The notes below the pieces were generated by a model. That model ran no database searches and had not been told where the DNA came from. It worked only from the letters and a program-made list of their open reading frames with translations. Shown piece by piece: positions 1-7,022 of a stretch of DNA of 14,456 nucleotides (position 1 is the first letter of the stretch; every line of letters begins with the position of its first letter). Origin of the DNA: an uncultured Coriobacteriaceae bacterium (GTDB lineage: Bacteria; Actinomycetota; Coriobacteriia; Coriobacteriales; QAMH01); contig CADBRF010000032.1 in NCBI GenBank assembly GCA_902796975.1, positions 1 through 14,456 on the forward strand. Direction: 5' to 3'. The position numbers and the translations under genes were made by a program.

Positions 1-342
1 CATGAGGACGCCTGCACCGACAGCCTGGAAAACGCGCCCCACAAGCAGAACGGAGAATACAGGTCCAACAGTGCAGAGCACGCTGCCCAGCGAAAAACAA
101 ATCATAGAGGAAAGAAAAAGCTGACGAGTGGAGAACCGTTCGATGAGATAGGCGGTAATTGGAATCATAACGGCATTGACAAGCGTAAAGCCTGTGGTGA
201 GCCACTGGCCAGTAGCGGCGTCGATATCCATCTCCACCATGATAGTTGGCAGCGCAGGAGCAACAACCGTCTGATTGAGACCCGTAACGAAAGCGCCCAG
301 GAACATTACCGCAAGCATTATCTTCGATCGTTTTGTTATCAT
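1..342 (-). CDS. MFS drug exporter, DHA2-like, N-terminal part (cut by window edge)
   Basis: The first 114 residues of a major facilitator superfamily permease are visible; the rest lies beyond position 1. The N-terminus is short and basic (MITKRSK), followed by a first membrane helix with the sequence LNQTVVAPALPTI at residues 22-34. That resembles the helix-1 region of the 14-helix DHA2 (EmrB/QacA-like) drug:H+ antiporters. A loop with AYLIERFSTRQLF (64-76) corresponds to MFS motif A between helices 2 and 3, and GRVFQAVGAGVLM (102-114) matches the helix 4 signature of the same group. It probably exports drugs or other amphipathic compounds across the cell membrane; the substrate cannot be read from the sequence. 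The start is uncertain. ATG at 342 is given, but an in-frame TTG at 348 sits 7 nt after AAGGA, better spacing than the 13 nt for the ATG. No terminator separates it from the thioesterase gene upstream, but a 190-nt gap does. Confidence 0.85.
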   Translation of the reverse strand, partial: MITKRSKIMLAVMFLGAFVTGLNQTVVAPALPTIMVEMDIDAATGQWLTTGFTLVNAVMIPITAYLIERFSTRQLFLSSMICFSLGSVLCTVGPVFSVLLVGRVFQAVGAGVLM

Positions 343-373
343 GCTCAAGGCACATTCCTTCTTTCATACTATC

Positions 374-465
374 CTCGTGCGGCCTGCCCTGCTGGTGTTG
401 TCCGCTCACCCCAGACCTCGTCGTCAAAAGCACGTGACGAAGCACAAACTATTCATCCGCACGAG
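374..465 (-). promoter_or_regulatory. Possible structured leader upstream of the MFS exporter
   Basis: Two 9-nt segments, CTCGTGCGG at 374-382 and CCGCACGAG at 457-465, are exact reverse complements about 74 nt apart. Inside them is a hairpin made of TCGTCA (421-426) and TGACGA (435-440) with an 8-nt loop. On the minus strand the outer stem would close a multi-branched RNA ending just before the AAGGA ribosome-binding site of the exporter. This is only a fold proposal. I recognise no known riboswitch, and the inner repeat could instead be an operator for a repressor. Confidence 0.3.
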
Positions 466-530
466 ACTGGGATACAATAAAACACCAGTTCAGAGCGGAA
501 TTAAGAGAAGACGTTTTGGTGAACGGCTGC

Positions 531-941
531 TCAGCTTGCCCCGTGCATACATGTCGCCGTCATGCGGGCGACATGGCGTTTTTCTCCGTCGAAAAGATCG
601 ACCGTGTAAAAGCCGAGTGTGCGCCCCTCTTTATCGGGATGAGCGACAGCAACCAGCACATCACCATGAACTCGACTCATAAATTGAATCGCATGGTTGG
701 TGGAAGCGGACGGCTTCTGATCGATGTTGCTGCTTACCGCAAGCGCGAAGTCCGCAAGAGAGAACAGGACGCCTCCCATGACAAAGCCCTGGGCATTATG
801 ATGCCGGTCATCAATATGCATCGAGACCGTCGCCGTGCGGGTCTCAGGGTCGTAGCCATCGATATGCGCCCCGAGGCACTTCGTCGCGAATTCATCGCCG
901 GCGAAGAACGAACGCACATCATCCATATTCGCAAACTGCAT
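531..941 (-). CDS. PaaI-family hotdog-fold thioesterase
   Basis: The protein is 136 aa, normal for a single-domain hotdog acyl-CoA thioesterase of the PaaI/YbgC-like superfamily. These act on small acyl- or aryl-CoA thioesters in the cytoplasm, usually as tetramers. The family core is at residues 47-72: HHNAQGFVMGG followed by VLFSLADFALAVSSN, with the likely catalytic Asp64 in LAD. The usual HGG of PaaI reads MGG here (Met55), which may alter the active site. The C-terminal half (TNHAIQFMSR, 81-90) fits the later strands. The ATG at 941 is chosen because AAAGGAAG lies 7 nt upstream; a TTG at 959 would have no such site. It follows the tRNA-Asp terminator, so it is probably a separate transcript. 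No neighbour suggests a substrate. Confidence 0.85.
   Translation of the reverse strand: MQFANMDDVRSFFAGDEFATKCLGAHIDGYDPETRTATVSMHIDDRHHNAQGFVMGGVLFSLADFALAVSSNIDQKPSASTNHAIQFMSRVHGDVLVAVAHPDKEGRTLGFYTVDLFDGEKRHVARMTATCMHGAS
550..575. repeat. 9-bp inverted repeat inside the thioesterase gene
   Basis: CATGTCGCC (550-558) and GGCGACATG (567-575) are perfect inverted copies with an 8-nt spacer, within the last 15 codons of the thioesterase gene. No T-tract follows on either strand, so it does not look like an intrinsic terminator. It may be a coding coincidence. Confidence 0.45.
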
Positions 942-1017
942 CGCACAGCTTCCTTTCAAACAGCAAGTACCTTAATGGTGGCATATCTCGGTTGAAATGC
1001 TAGGTTTGGACAAAATG

Positions 1018-1053
1018 AAAAAAGCCCACCGAACATATAGCTCGGTGGGCTTT
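1018..1053 (-). terminator. Intrinsic terminator of tRNA-Asp
   Basis: A perfect 12-bp stem pairs 1021-1032 (AAAGCCCACCGA) with 1042-1053 around a 9-nt loop. Read on the minus strand, the stem runs into six T residues (complement of the A run at 1018-1023). It starts 9 nt after the tRNA CCA end, so it should terminate the tRNA transcript. Confidence 0.9.
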
Positions 1054-1061
1054 GATTCCGA

Positions 1062-1138
<77 letters not shown>

Positions 1139-1156
1139 GTGCAAGCAGCGAGAAGA

Positions 1157-1185
1157 ATACTATAGGAAAAAGTCCCGCTCGTAAA
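1157..1185 (-). promoter_or_regulatory. Putative promoter of tRNA-Asp
   Basis: On the minus strand TTTACG (1185-1180) and TAGTAT (1162-1157) are separated by 17 nt. They resemble sigma-70 type -35 and -10 boxes, each matching four of six consensus bases. The -10 box ends about 18 nt before the mature tRNA 5' end. The groL terminator lies upstream, so an independent promoter is expected here. Confidence 0.45.
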
Positions 1186-1231
1186 GAGGGAATTTTTGGC
1201 AATTTCATAATTCTCCGCCAACGACACGGAA

Positions 1232-1261
1232 CGGGCATGATGTCCTTGAACATCGTGCCCG
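1232..1261 (-). terminator. Hairpin terminator after groL
   Basis: A 12-bp stem (1232-1243 with 1250-1261, one G-T pair) closes a 6-nt loop about 60 nt past the groL stop. The T-rich stretch after it on the minus strand is weak, so termination may be partial. A second hairpin of 6 bp (1283-1288 with 1294-1299) lies between it and the stop codon. Confidence 0.6.
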
Positions 1262-1323
1262 CTCGCCTGTATCACTACTCTCGCATACTCCCTGTATGCA
1301 AGCAGCGACTATGCTTTACTGGC

Positions 1324-2961
1324 CTAGTACATGCCGCCCTGTGCCGCTGCAGCTGCTGCCTGTGCGGCTGCTGCCTTGGCAGCCTCCTCGGGAACGTCGG
1401 AGATAGTCGCATCAGTGATGAGGAGCATCGTTGCGACGGAGTTGGCGTTCTGAAGAGCGGAACGTACGACCTTGACCGGGTCGATGACGCCCATTTCAAG
1501 CATATCGCCATACTCGCCCGTTGCAGCATTCAAGCCAACACCCGCCTCGGAGTGCTTAATCTTGTCGACAACGACAGAGCCCTCAAAACCGGAATTCTCC
1601 GCGATGGCGCGCATGGGAGCCTCGCAGGCCTTGCGGATGATGTCCACGCCGACCTTCTCATCCGCGTCAACAACTTCGACGCCATCGAGTGCCGGTGCAG
1701 CGTCGATGAGGGCGGAGCCACCGCCAGCGACAATGCCCTCTTCAACGGCAGCATGCGTTGCCTGGAGCGCGTCATCAATGCGGGACTTGGTCTCCTTGAG
1801 CTCTGCCTCAGTTGCGGCGCCAACCTTAATCACGGCAACGCCACCGGAGAGCTTCGCCTTGCGCTCCTGAAGCTTCTCGCGGTCGAAGTCAGATGTGGTC
1901 TCTTCAATCTGGGAGTTAATGGTGGCAATGCGGTCCTTGATTTCCTGCGTGTCGCCGCCGCCATCAACAATCGTGGTGTTGTCCTTAGTGACCTTGATGC
2001 TCTTAGCGGTGCCGCACATCTCGAGCGAGGCATCGGAGAGCGAAAGGCCGAGCTCTTCCATGATGGGCTGGCCGCCGGTGAGGATTGCGATATCCTCCAG
2101 CATGCGCTTGCGACGATCGCCGAAACCAGGAGCCTTGACCGCAACGACATTGAGCGTGCCACGAATCTTGTTGAGCACGAGTGTTGCCAGAGCCTCGCCC
2201 TCGACATCCTCAGCGATGATCAGGAGCGGCTTGTTGGCCTGCATAACAGCATTGAGAAGGTCGAGAATGTCCTGGATGGAGCTGATCTTCTGGTCAGTGA
2301 TGAGGACATAGGGGTTGTTGAGCTCGGCAACCGTACGGTCCTCGTTGGTTGCCATGTAGGGGGACAGGTAGCCCTTGTCGAACTGCATGCCCTCGACAAC
2401 ATCGATGTCGATGCCGAAGGTGTTGGAATCCTCGACAGTGATGACGCCGTCCTTGCCAACTTTCTCCATTGCAGCAGCAATCTGATCGCCGATGGTCTTA
2501 TCGCCAGAAGAGATGGTGCCGACGTTGGCAATCTGCTCGAAGGTATCGACCTCGATGGAGTTCTCCTTGATGCGGTCAACGAGAGCTGCAACACCCTTGT
2601 TCATGCCAGTGCGGATAGCGAGCGGGTTTGCACCAGCGGCAACGTTCTTGAGGCCTTCGCGAATCATCACATCTGCGAGCAAAGTTGCAGTAGTGGTGCC
2701 ATCGCCAGCGACATCGTTGGTCTTGACAGCGGCCTCGCGGATGAGCTGCGCGCCCATGTTTTCGACCTTGTCCTCGAGCTCGATCTCCTTGGCAACGGTA
2801 ACGCCGTCGTTGGTGATGAGCGGAGCGCCATAGGAGCGCTCGCATGCAACATAGCGACCCTTAGGGCCAAGCGTGACTTTGACAGCGTCAGCAAGCTTGC
2901 GTGCGCCATTAGCGAGGGCGCCACGAGCATCTGAGTCAAAGTAGATGTTCTTTGCCGTCAT
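1324..2961 (-). CDS. groL: 60-kDa chaperonin GroEL
   Basis: The 545-aa protein is full length for GroEL, the double-ring ATP-driven folding chamber that works with GroES. The nucleotide site is intact: GPKGR at 32-36, Asp52 in TNDGVTV, GDGTTTAT at 86-93 with Asp87, and DDALQAT near 398 for the hydrolytic Asp. The signature AAVEEGIVAGGG follows near 404. The apical substrate-binding part (FDKGYLSPY, then KPLLIIAEDVEGEAL and KAPGFGDRRK) is conserved. Two oddities: residue 37 is Tyr where most GroELs have Asn, and the C-terminus is alanine-rich, ending AAAQGGMY, instead of a Gly-Gly-Met repeat tail. The ATG at 2961 has AAAGGA 10 nt upstream and follows the groES stop by 20 nt, so the two form an operon. 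A hairpin terminator follows. Confidence 0.98.
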   Translation of the reverse strand: MTAKNIYFDSDARGALANGARKLADAVKVTLGPKGRYVACERSYGAPLITNDGVTVAKEIELEDKVENMGAQLIREAAVKTNDVAGDGTTTATLLADVMIREGLKNVAAGANPLAIRTGMNKGVAALVDRIKENSIEVDTFEQIANVGTISSGDKTIGDQIAAAMEKVGKDGVITVEDSNTFGIDIDVVEGMQFDKGYLSPYMATNEDRTVAELNNPYVLITDQKISSIQDILDLLNAVMQANKPLLIIAEDVEGEALATLVLNKIRGTLNVVAVKAPGFGDRRKRMLEDIAILTGGQPIMEELGLSLSDASLEMCGTAKSIKVTKDNTTIVDGGGDTQEIKDRIATINSQIEETTSDFDREKLQERKAKLSGGVAVIKVGAATEAELKETKSRIDDALQATHAAVEEGIVAGGGSALIDAAPALDGVEVVDADEKVGVDIIRKACEAPMRAIAENSGFEGSVVVDKIKHSEAGVGLNAATGEYGDMLEMGVIDPVKVVRSALQNANSVATMLLITDATISDVPEEAAKAAAAQAAAAAAQGGMY

Positions 2962-2981
2962 TCTCTATCAATCCTTTCAGA

Positions 2982-3272
2982 TTATTCCGTGATAACCGCG
3001 TAGATATCTTCAGAGCGGAGAAACACGTACTCCTCGCCGCCGTCTTTCACAACCTGGCCGCTGTACTTGCCATAGATGACATGATCGCCAACGGCTACCG
3101 GCACGGGAATGAGCGTTCCGTTGTCTGCATATTTGCCCTCGCCCACTGCGAGAACAGTGCCGCGCTGCGGCTTTTCTTTATCTCCGCTCGTAAGGATCAG
3201 ACCAGAAGCGGTCTTCTCTTCAGCTTCGTCCTGCTTGATGATGACTCGGTCGCCCAGTGGCTTCAGATTCAT
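2982..3272 (-). CDS. groS: 10-kDa co-chaperonin GroES
   Basis: The 96-aa protein matches the usual GroES length. The N-terminal LKPLGDRVIIK (3-13) is the family signature. The GroEL-binding mobile loop is at about 16-34 (EAEEKTASGLILTSGDKEK), with LIL in place of the common IVL contact triplet. GEGKYADNG and VGDHVIYGKYSG are typical of the beta-barrel, and the end reads EDIYAVI. It caps the GroEL ring as a heptamer in the cytoplasm. The ATG at 3272 is preceded by AAAAGGAGG with 6 nt spacing, a strong site; frames extending further upstream lack one. It is the first gene of groES-groL, preceded by an AT-rich 188-nt gap that should carry the promoter. Confidence 0.98.
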   Translation of the reverse strand: MNLKPLGDRVIIKQDEAEEKTASGLILTSGDKEKPQRGTVLAVGEGKYADNGTLIPVPVAVGDHVIYGKYSGQVVKDGGEEYVFLRSEDIYAVITE

Positions 3273-3342
3273 CGAAAGCCTCCTTTTTTCTTGATGGGGA
3301 TGCAGCTTACACTGCCGCATCTCTTCCATACGAACAGTGGAC

Positions 3343-3371
3343 ATACTACCGTCTAGCTCTGAGCATGGTAA
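3343..3371 (-). promoter_or_regulatory. Putative groES-groL promoter
   Basis: On the minus strand TTACCA (3371-3366) and TAGTAT (3348-3343) are 17 nt apart, each with four of six consensus matches. A small dyad, GCTC-A-GAGC (3356-3364), lies in the spacer. TTGACG at 3381-3376 is an alternative -35, but has no good -10 partner. Neither CIRCE (TTAGCACTC with its inverted copy) nor a HAIR-type CTTGAGT repeat was found between groES and the gene upstream. Confidence 0.35.
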
Positions 3372-3439
3372 GTTTCGTCAACAAGCTGTAACGATATTAT
3401 CTGATATAGATTGACTTAGATTTTATTATTTATATTTTA

Positions 3440-3449
3440 GTAACGTTAC
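3440..3449. promoter_or_regulatory. GTAACGTTAC palindrome upstream of groESL
   Basis: This perfect 10-bp palindrome lies 12 nt beyond the stop of the t6A fusion gene, at the far edge of a very AT-rich stretch (about 3386-3440). A partial relative, GTAACGATA, occurs near 3387-3395. It could be an operator for groESL, but nothing in the window names a regulator. Confidence 0.25.
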
Positions 3450-3460
3450 CCGATGAGCTT

Positions 3461-5761
3461 TCACTCGTGCCGGAGAGGCATGCGGGCAATCGGGTCTGCA
3501 TCGAGCGAGCCGAAAACGCCCTCATTGTAAAGATCCAGGGCGACTGACCCGATCATAGCAGCGTTATCAGTGCAAGCCCGAAGGTCAGGGACAATCACGC
3601 GAATGCCCTTGCGCCCTAGCTTGTTCACAAGGGCCTGCCGCAAGTCCGGATTGGCAGCAACTCCGCCTCCCACGGCGAGCAAGGATGTGCCCGTCTTCTT
3701 GCAGGCTTCCAGCGCCTTTGCCACCTGAACGTCTACGACCGCTGCCGTGAAGCTAGCAGCAAGGTCAGGAATGTTGACCGGAATCCCCTTGCGGTTCTGC
3801 TCATTGATGTAGGTGATAACCGCCGTCTTGAGCCCAGAGAGCGAGAACGAGAAATCCCCGCTGTGGAGCATGGCACGCGGGAAGCGAATTGCCCGAGGGT
3901 TACCCTCTTTCGCGTACCGGCTCAGAATCGGACCGCCGGGATAGCCCAAGCCAAGCGCCTTGGCGACTTTGTCAAACGCCTCGCCCACTGCGTCGTCCAG
4001 CGTCGAACCGAGCACTTCGTAGTTGCCCCAGTTCTTTACGTGGACGAGCATGGTGTTGCCCCCGCTCACAAGCAGTGCTACGAAGGGTGGCTCGATGGTA
4101 GGGTCGATAAAGCGATTGGCGTAGAGATGCCCTTCTAGGTGGTTGACGCAGACGAGCGGCAATCCAGTGGCAAAGGCGAGCCCCTTAGCAAAGGCCACGC
4201 CCACAACAAGCGCGCCCACAAGGCCAGGCCCTTGGGTCACTGCGATGGCGGAGAGATCAGAGAAGTTTACATGGGCACGAGCCATCGTGTCCATAACCGT
4301 GGGAACGATGGCCTCTATGTGTTTTCGGCTTGCAATCTCAGGAACCACCCCGCCAAAACGAGCATGGAAGTCTATCTGGCTCGCTATCTCATCGGCGAGC
4401 ACACGCCTGTTTCCATCAATGACGGCCGCCGCTGTCTCATCGCACGAGCTTTCGATAGCGAGAATCAGCGGATCGCTCGCTTCCTGAATCGCCCGCTTGT
4501 TCTCACGTGAGCTGACTCCCGGAGTTGCCAGGCTCAGACTATGTTTGATCGCAGCGAGAGGGAGCACCCCGCGCAGCAGCACTGTATCCGTCTCTTCCTC
4601 TTCGGAGACGCGCTCGAGTCCCAGCTTTGCGCAGACGCTCATCATATCCGCCTGGCTAGGACCGACGTGACAGATCACAGACTCTGCGCCGAGAGCACGT
4701 CCATCTGCCGCGACGCGTTCGATGAGGCGGGTTCCAATGCCACGCTGCCTCATCTCCTCTTCTACGCACGCGCTTTCAATAACGAGCGTATCGCCTTTGA
4801 TGCTACCGCCGACGCAACCAACTATTGCCCCATCCAAACGGGCAACCCACCATGTTCTGTTGTCATGTCCAACCTCATCAGCGAGGTCTTGAGCGTCCCA
4901 TACAGCATCCGGCAACGCGCGTTCCTGCAAGGCGACAACACCAGCGACATCATTGATAGAGAGGGGGTGGAGAAACAAGCCACCAGAGGACTTCTCATCG
5001 GCAACGCCGCTCGCAGGAACTGCCTCGGTCTGCTCGTCGAGACGCTTGCGTTCGTTTTCCTCAGCATCGGAAAGACGTGTATACACGGGGAGCAGCGTCA
5101 TGGGGTCACCGCTACCCAGCCAGCCCCCTTCGGCATCAGCCGCGCACGCCTGGAGCAAGCCCTCTCCATCGGGGGCCCAGAGCTCCTCCGGGGCGAGCGT
5201 AAAGATGCCGTCTTCAAAACAGGATGCATGCTTCTTCAGGCCATTTCCCACAAGCGTGAGCGGCTCCCCGAGCTCGAGCCATTTGGCAGCGACTTCCTTG
5301 GGCTTTGCGACGCTATCGATATCGAGACGCTTGATGCCAGTCTCGTCGAGCAGAAAGCGAACAGGATAGACTTCTTTTCGCATGGCATCTTCTATAACGC
5401 CCAGACGCCCGCGTATGCCACCACGCCAGGCATGCCATGCAACCGCATCAAGAGTGGAAACGCCATACACGGGTATGCCAAGCCCGCAGCTCATGCCCTT
5501 CGCTGTAGCAACGCCAATCCTCACGCCCGTGAACGATCCGGGACCGCGGCCGACGACGAGAAAACTCAGATCGCTTGCCTCGATACCCGCCTCAGCGAGG
5601 ATGTCTTCCGCGCGCGACACAAGTACCTGATTTGCAGTTCTCGGTGCCTCTGCATCTCCCGTAGCGCAAACAGATAACCCCGTATCCTTGAATGTTCCAA
5701 TGGCAAGTGCGAGCATTTCGCTCGCGCTATCGAATGCAAGTGCTGTACCGTTTAACTTCAT
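3461..5761 (-). CDS. tsaBD-rimI: TsaB-RimI-TsaD triple fusion: t6A37 tRNA modification plus GNAT acetyltransferase
   Basis: The 766-aa protein joins three proteins that are usually separate. Residues about 5-230 are TsaB-like, with LAFDSASEM and GRGPGSFTGVRIG (71-83). About 260-405 is a GNAT domain with the acetyl-CoA loop RQRGIG (338-343), in the place of RimI, the N-acetyltransferase of ribosomal protein S18. About 430-766 is TsaD, which transfers the threonylcarbamoyl group to adenosine 37 of ANN-decoding tRNAs. Its SSCDET, metal ligands His541 and His545 (HLEGH) and Asp732 (CTDNAAM), VSGGNT and GGGVAAN are all present. An acidic linker follows TsaB. The GNAT part lacks the usual RimI LEVR/SN/LY signature, so its substrate is unsure. 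ATG at 5761 has AGAGGA 9 nt upstream. It follows the adaptor gene by 15 nt, and tsaE is in the same gene train. Confidence 0.95.
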   Translation of the reverse strand: MKLNGTALAFDSASEMLALAIGTFKDTGLSVCATGDAEAPRTANQVLVSRAEDILAEAGIEASDLSFLVVGRGPGSFTGVRIGVATAKGMSCGLGIPVYGVSTLDAVAWHAWRGGIRGRLGVIEDAMRKEVYPVRFLLDETGIKRLDIDSVAKPKEVAAKWLELGEPLTLVGNGLKKHASCFEDGIFTLAPEELWAPDGEGLLQACAADAEGGWLGSGDPMTLLPVYTRLSDAEENERKRLDEQTEAVPASGVADEKSSGGLFLHPLSINDVAGVVALQERALPDAVWDAQDLADEVGHDNRTWWVARLDGAIVGCVGGSIKGDTLVIESACVEEEMRQRGIGTRLIERVAADGRALGAESVICHVGPSQADMMSVCAKLGLERVSEEEETDTVLLRGVLPLAAIKHSLSLATPGVSSRENKRAIQEASDPLILAIESSCDETAAAVIDGNRRVLADEIASQIDFHARFGGVVPEIASRKHIEAIVPTVMDTMARAHVNFSDLSAIAVTQGPGLVGALVVGVAFAKGLAFATGLPLVCVNHLEGHLYANRFIDPTIEPPFVALLVSGGNTMLVHVKNWGNYEVLGSTLDDAVGEAFDKVAKALGLGYPGGPILSRYAKEGNPRAIRFPRAMLHSGDFSFSLSGLKTAVITYINEQNRKGIPVNIPDLAASFTAAVVDVQVAKALEACKKTGTSLLAVGGGVAANPDLRQALVNKLGRKGIRVIVPDLRACTDNAAMIGSVALDLYNEGVFGSLDADPIARMPLRHE

Positions 5762-5776
5762 GGCGTTCAATCCTCT

Positions 5777-7003
5777 TTATGCGAGGTCCGTGCGAATACG
5801 CGTGCCCTCTTTTACAACCGAGCTGCGAATGACGATCCGGCCGTCATCGGATTTGCCGACAACTTCTACACCTCTATGGCGAAGCGTTCCCTTGTCTCCG
5901 GCGGTTCTATCACCGACTGTTACCACATAATAGCCGGTCTCATCTTCGCCTACGGCACTTTCCGGAACATAGAAAACCGTTCCGTAGTCCTGAATGGGAA
6001 TATGGGCAGTGACTTTCATACCATCACTCACCCCCTCCGGAAGCGAGTCGAGCGTTATTGTCACTTCATAGCGCAAAGGCCTTTCCGAAGCGGAAACGGG
6101 CTCGTAGGACACATCGGAAATCGTAGCGTTCATGCCCTCTCCGTCTTCAACACCCTCAATATCAACCTGACAGAAGTTACCACGCGAAACCGACTGGAGG
6201 CTTCCGCCCGGCACATAGGCCTTCGCTACCATTGTGCTCGGGTCAATAACCCGAAGTGCGGGCCCGTTCTTTTCCACTTCGGCGCATGTCATGCCAGCTG
6301 CAACTTCAAGCTCTGCAACGGTTCCATCCACCGGGGATACGACTTCCTGAGGCTGCACGTCTTGCTGAGCCTGCGTGAGCTTTTCCTGTGCAGCAACCGC
6401 CTGAGCAGTAGCATCGTCCAGCGCTTTCTCCGCAGCGGAAAGCGCCTTTTCGGCATCAGTGACCTCTTGGGCCAGCTGGGCAGGATCTTGATTGGATGTT
6501 TCTTGCTCATTCCCCGTTGGCAGAGATTGCGCTCCGGAGATTGCCTTATCGCGGGCAGCAATTGCCGTGGTGAGAGTGGCCTCTGCCGAGTCGTAAACGC
6601 CTTGTGCGTCCTGTTTGGCACTCTCTGCCTCATCGGCAGCCGCTTGCGCATCGTCGACCGCTTTTTTCTTGTCGGGATCCTCAATAAGGAGAAGCGTCTT
6701 CCCTGCCGAGACTTCATCTTCGTTCGCAACGAAGACTTCCGCCACCACGCCATTGCCACTGACTAGGACAGGGGTCCCCGAAGCTGCGTCGAGCTCCCCC
6801 TCGCAATCTATGGAGCTCGTATAGTTACCTGCTATGAGCTTGATGGTGTTGGATGGATTGAAATCCTCGTATTCGCTGCTATACACCTGCGGCGAGAGTA
6901 TTGCCGCACCTCCGACAAGTGCTGCAGCAAGAAGCGAGAGCACTATAAGCGACCTGGTTGTCTGCCGGGTTCGCCTTATTGGAAACGCACGTTGGTTAGC
7001 CAT
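5777..7003 (-). CDS. HlyD/MacA-like membrane-fusion (adaptor) protein
   Basis: The 408-aa protein begins with a basic stretch (IRRTRQTTR) and one membrane helix at about 18-36, leaving the rest outside the cell. After it come half a biotinyl-lipoyl domain (about 77-110, GVVAEVFVANEDEVSAGKTL), an alanine-rich coiled-coil hairpin (about 112-215) broken by a polar turn near 160-175, the second lipoyl half (VVSPVDGTVAELEV, 221-234) and beta-barrel domains to the end. This is the layout of HlyD/MacA/YknX adaptors, which in Gram-positives partner MacB-type ABC exporters. No ABC or RND partner gene is present here, so its role is open. The ATG at 7003 has a weak ribosome-binding site; an ATG at 7072 would overlap the J-protein gene by 50 nt. 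Gaps are 19 nt upstream and 15 nt downstream, suggesting one operon. Confidence 0.8.
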   Translation of the reverse strand: MANQRAFPIRRTRQTTRSLIVLSLLAAALVGGAAILSPQVYSSEYEDFNPSNTIKLIAGNYTSSIDCEGELDAASGTPVLVSGNGVVAEVFVANEDEVSAGKTLLLIEDPDKKKAVDDAQAAADEAESAKQDAQGVYDSAEATLTTAIAARDKAISGAQSLPTGNEQETSNQDPAQLAQEVTDAEKALSAAEKALDDATAQAVAAQEKLTQAQQDVQPQEVVSPVDGTVAELEVAAGMTCAEVEKNGPALRVIDPSTMVAKAYVPGGSLQSVSRGNFCQVDIEGVEDGEGMNATISDVSYEPVSASERPLRYEVTITLDSLPEGVSDGMKVTAHIPIQDYGTVFYVPESAVGEDETGYYVVTVGDRTAGDKGTLRHRGVEVVGKSDDGRIVIRSSVVKEGTRIRTDLA

Positions 7004-7022
7004 AAGACAAACGCCACGATAC

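Noticed and set aside
1550..1559. GAGTGCTTAA, resembling half of a CIRCE element
   Set aside because: It lies inside the groL coding region, lacks the inverted partner at 9 nt, and is not next to a promoter.
1237..2934. Long plus-strand open frame (565 codons) opposite groL
   Set aside because: It lies almost wholly within the antisense of a clear GroEL gene, has no recognisable domain, and reflects biased codon use in groL leaving that frame free of stops.
4541..5677. Plus-strand open frame of 378 codons opposite the TsaB/RimI part
   Set aside because: The minus-strand frame has unmistakable TsaB and GNAT motifs; the opposite frame has none.
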